Assembly: GCA_900546825.1 (NCBI GenBank)
Contig: UREE01000081.1
Coordinates: 1-7,024 of the forward strand
Source of the DNA: an uncultured Collinsella sp.
GTDB taxonomy: Bacteria > Actinomycetota > Coriobacteriia > Coriobacteriales > Coriobacteriaceae
Reading direction: 5' to 3'
DNA: 7,024 nt
A program made the position numbers and the translations under genes. The notes under the pieces are model-generated. The model saw only the letters and a program-made list of their open reading frames with translations, was not told the DNA's origin and ran no database searches. The number at the start of each line of letters is the position of its first letter. The first letter of the stretch is position 1. Below are positions 4,636 to 7,024 of this stretch, in pieces.

Positions 4636-7006
4636 CGACAACGCGCTGGTGGTGGCGCTCGATACCTCGACTGACATGCTTGCCTGCGCGGCAAGCTGGA
4701 TTGATGGGCAGACGGGTGAGACGAAGCTCGTGAGTGGCGACCACATGTGTCGCCGTCACGCCAACGTTGAGCTCGTGAATACCGTTGATGGCGTGCTGGC
4801 TCAAGCCGGTCTGGATCGCAGCGATGTTGGTTGCTATGTGGTCGGCCGCGGCCCGGGGTCCTTTACGGGTGTGCGCATCGGCATCTCCACTGCCAAGGGC
4901 CTCGCGCGTGGTGCCAATGTTCCGCTGCTGGGCGTGTCGACGCTCGACGCTTGCGCTTGGACGGCGTGGAAGGCTGGCGTGCGCGGCAAGCTTGGTATCT
5001 TGGCCGATGCTATGCGCGGTGAGGTATATCCGGCGCTGTATATGCTGGTCGATGAGGGTCCCGAGCGTCAATTTGAGCGCGAACACGTGGTCAAGGCCGC
5101 CGTGGCGCTCGATGAGTGGCGCCAAGCAGCGGACTGGGGCCAGGTTCAGCTGACCGGTGACGGTCTAGTGCGCTATGGCAAGCTGCTGGGTGAGGACGAG
5201 GCCGCCCGCTGCGTGGAGCGCGACCTGTGGTGGCCTTCGGGCGAGGGCTTGCTGCTCGCGCACGCTGCGGGTGACGGCGATCCGGCCCGCGTCCTGCCGA
5301 TTTACACGCGCCTTTCGGATGCCGAGGAAAACGAGCGCAAGCGTCTTGGTCTTGCCGAGAGTGCGCAGAGCGAAATTACGGGTGTTGCCGATGAGCTCGC
5401 CGGTCGTCATCTGCAGTTCCGTCCCATGGGCGCGGCGGATGCCGAGGGCGCAAGCGCGCTGGAGGCTGCCTGCTTTGAAGGTGCCGGACACGAGGCATGG
5501 ACGCCGGGCATGTTCCTGTCCGAACTGGGCGAGGACGTCGCTGCGCCGCGTAGTTGGTGGGTGGCACACGACGACGGCAAGCTGCTGGGCCTTGCCGGCG
5601 GTATGGTCGTGGACGGTGATGTGCAGATTCTGGATGTCGCCGTCGACCCGGCGCATCGCCGTGAGGGCATTGCCCGCAAGCTGCTGTCGCATGTGAGCTA
5701 TGATGCCCAGATGCTCGGCTGCACTACGGCTTCGCTCGAGGTCGAGGACGGTAACGAGGGAGCGACCGCGCTTTATAACGCTCTGGGCTTTACCGAGGCT
5801 GGCCGTCGCCGCGGCTACTATGGTGCCGGCAAGGACGCCATCGTCATGACGGCTCCGCTGCCCCTGGTGCTTCCGGTCGATAATGCTTCGCCCGAGCCGA
5901 CGGCGGCAGAGCAGCGCGTATGGCCGCTGCCTGCGCCTGGGCGCTCCGAGGGGGAGCGTGCCGAAATTGAGCGCCGCCGCCTAGTGCTCGCTATCGAGAG
6001 CTCCTGCGACGAGACGGCCGTGGCGATTATCGATGCGGATGGTAATATGCTGGCCAACCAGGTGTCGACACAGATTGATTTTCACGCCCGCTTTGGCGGC
6101 GTGGTGCCCGAGATCGCCTCGCGCAAACACGTTGAGGTGATTGTGAGTGTCGTGGATGCGGCGCTCGAGGATGCCGCAGCATCGCTTGGTCTTGAGGGTG
6201 GAGCCATCGCGCCGAGCGAACTCGCCGCTGTTGGCGTGACGCAGGGTCCGGGCCTGGTGGGTGCTCTGGTAGTGGGCGTCGCCTTCGCCAAGGGCTTTGC
6301 CTATGCCGCCGGCAAGCCGCTCGTGTGCGTCAACCATCTGGAGGGCCATCTGTTCGCCAACCTGCTGGCGCAGCCCGATCTCAGGCCGCCGTTTATCTTC
6401 ACGCTCGTCTCGGGCGGTCATACCATGCTCGTGCACGTGAAGGCATGGGGCGACTACGAGGTACTTGGTGAGACACTCGACGATGCTGTGGGCGAGGCCT
6501 TCGACAAGGTAGCCAAGGCGTTGGGTCTGGGCTATCCCGGTGGCCCCATCATCTCCAAGCTGGCCGAGACGGGCAACCCCAAGGCGATCGATTTTCCTCG
6601 CGCGCTTAACAGCAGGGGAGACTATCGTTTCTCGCTTTCGGGTCTTAAAACGGCCGTGACGCTCTACATCGAGCAGGAGACCAAGGCCGGGCGCACGATT
6701 CACCTGCCCGATCTGGCGGCTTCGTTTGAGGCAGCCGTCTTTGACGTTCAGTACAAGAAGGCCAAAAACGCCCTGCATGCCACCGGATGCAAGGAATACT
6801 GCATCGGCGGCGGCGTCTCGGCTAATCCGCATCTGCGCGAGATGATGATCAGGAAGCTTGGGCGTCAGGGGATCCGCGTGACGGTACCGCCGCTTTCGGC
6901 GTGCACCGATAACGCTGCCATGATCGCAGAGGTTGCCCGCCGTAAATTCGACCGAGGAGAAATCTCGCCGTTCGACGTCGACGCCGATCCAAACATGACG
7001 CTGTAG
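4622..7006 (+). CDS. tsaB-rimI-tsaD: TsaB-RimI-TsaD fusion: tRNA threonylcarbamoyltransferase with ribosomal protein S18 acetyltransferase domain
   Basis: The 794-residue protein joins three normally separate enzymes. The TsaB domain (about 8-232) has LDTS and GRGPGSFTGVRIG (75-87). A charged linker (about 233-262) leads to a GNAT domain of RimI type (264-412). There the acetyl-CoA loop is R346-R-E-G-I-A351, and the residues matching E. coli RimI E103 and Y115 are both present (E373 in LEVE, Y385 in ALYNALGF). A Pro/Ala-rich linker (413-452) precedes TsaD (about 453-794), which starts LAIESSCDET. Its metal ligands are H572 and H576 (HLEGH) and D763 (CTDNAAM). SGGHT (597-601), SLSGLKTA and GGVSANPHLR are also intact. 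TsaB-TsaD transfers threonylcarbamoyl to tRNA A37; RimI acetylates the S18 N-terminus. No convincing ribosome binding site precedes the RimI or TsaD segments, so one polypeptide is expected. Each domain has full length with no missing key residue. Confidence 0.94.
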   Translation: MSLHNDNALVVALDTSTDMLACAASWIDGQTGETKLVSGDHMCRRHANVELVNTVDGVLAQAGLDRSDVGCYVVGRGPGSFTGVRIGISTAKGLARGANVPLLGVSTLDACAWTAWKAGVRGKLGILADAMRGEVYPALYMLVDEGPERQFEREHVVKAAVALDEWRQAADWGQVQLTGDGLVRYGKLLGEDEAARCVERDLWWPSGEGLLLAHAAGDGDPARVLPIYTRLSDAEENERKRLGLAESAQSEITGVADELAGRHLQFRPMGAADAEGASALEAACFEGAGHEAWTPGMFLSELGEDVAAPRSWWVAHDDGKLLGLAGGMVVDGDVQILDVAVDPAHRREGIARKLLSHVSYDAQMLGCTTASLEVEDGNEGATALYNALGFTEAGRRRGYYGAGKDAIVMTAPLPLVLPVDNASPEPTAAEQRVWPLPAPGRSEGERAEIERRRLVLAIESSCDETAVAIIDADGNMLANQVSTQIDFHARFGGVVPEIASRKHVEVIVSVVDAALEDAAASLGLEGGAIAPSELAAVGVTQGPGLVGALVVGVAFAKGFAYAAGKPLVCVNHLEGHLFANLLAQPDLRPPFIFTLVSGGHTMLVHVKAWGDYEVLGETLDDAVGEAFDKVAKALGLGYPGGPIISKLAETGNPKAIDFPRALNSRGDYRFSLSGLKTAVTLYIEQETKAGRTIHLPDLAASFEAAVFDVQYKKAKNALHATGCKEYCIGGGVSANPHLREMMIRKLGRQGIRVTVPPLSACTDNAAMIAEVARRKFDRGEISPFDVDADPNMTL

Positions 7007-7024
7007 CTGGTACGGCGCGGTCCC

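Noticed and set aside
5950..5986. Internal start for a separate TsaD (GGGGGAG at 5950-5956 with GTG codons after it)
   Set aside because: The nearby GTG at 5958 is out of frame, and the in-frame GTG at 5984 is 27 bases beyond the purine run, too far for normal initiation.
5981..6832. Long minus-strand open frame (283 codons) opposite the TsaD region, and similar ones opposite nnr (810-1382, 1431-2189) and the glycosylase (3478-4089)
   Set aside because: These are frame shadows of conserved GC-rich genes: no ribosome binding sites, no recognisable motifs, and His/Arg/Gln-rich composition typical of antisense frames.
1..7024. A novel defence, mobile or CRISPR system
   Set aside because: All six genes belong to recognised core families in tightly packed operon order; there are no transposase, integrase or phage genes and no arrays of spaced repeats.

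Overview
The window is a compact, single-strand housekeeping operon from a moderately high-GC bacterium. The best guess is a Coriobacteriia member (Collinsella-like, Actinomycetota). This rests on codon bias, strong AGGAG-type ribosome binding sites and a TsaB-RimI-TsaD gene fusion, which I associate with that group from memory. The run nnr - alr - tsaE - tsaB - rimI - tsaD also echoes the order of these genes in Mycobacterium tuberculosis (Rv3433c to Rv3419c, from memory). The species cannot be fixed from the sequence alone.

Layout. Positions 1-41 hold little beyond a possible stop codon of an upstream gene (5-7) and a small hairpin (14-30). A strong Rho-independent terminator (42-73) closes the upstream unit. 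A region of about 110 bases (74-182) carries two candidate sigma70-type promoters with matching architecture, then a near-consensus Shine-Dalgarno sequence. Six genes follow on the + strand, with gaps of 12 bases or less: acpS with an unusual C-terminal extension (183-722), nnr (723-2339), alr (2342-3487), a family 4 uracil-DNA glycosylase (3496-4116), tsaE (4129-4635) and a tsaB-rimI-tsaD fusion (4622-7006). The last 18 bases are uninterpretable, and no terminator is seen after the fusion, so the operon may continue. There are no RNA genes, CRISPR arrays, insertion sequences or phage-like genes.

How the genes work together. AcpS activates acyl carrier protein for lipid synthesis. Nnr repairs damaged NAD(P)H. 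Alr supplies D-alanine for peptidoglycan. The glycosylase removes uracil from DNA. TsaE and the fused TsaB/TsaD make the t6A37 modification on ANN-decoding tRNAs, using threonylcarbamoyl-AMP from a TsaC/Sua5 enzyme encoded elsewhere. The RimI domain would N-acetylate ribosomal protein S18. The window is thus a growth-linked core operon, not a defence or mobile island. The points most worth a second look are the three-domain fusion, an alanine in Alr where a carbamylated lysine is usual, the AcpS extension with a possible internal start, and the repeated promoter architecture.
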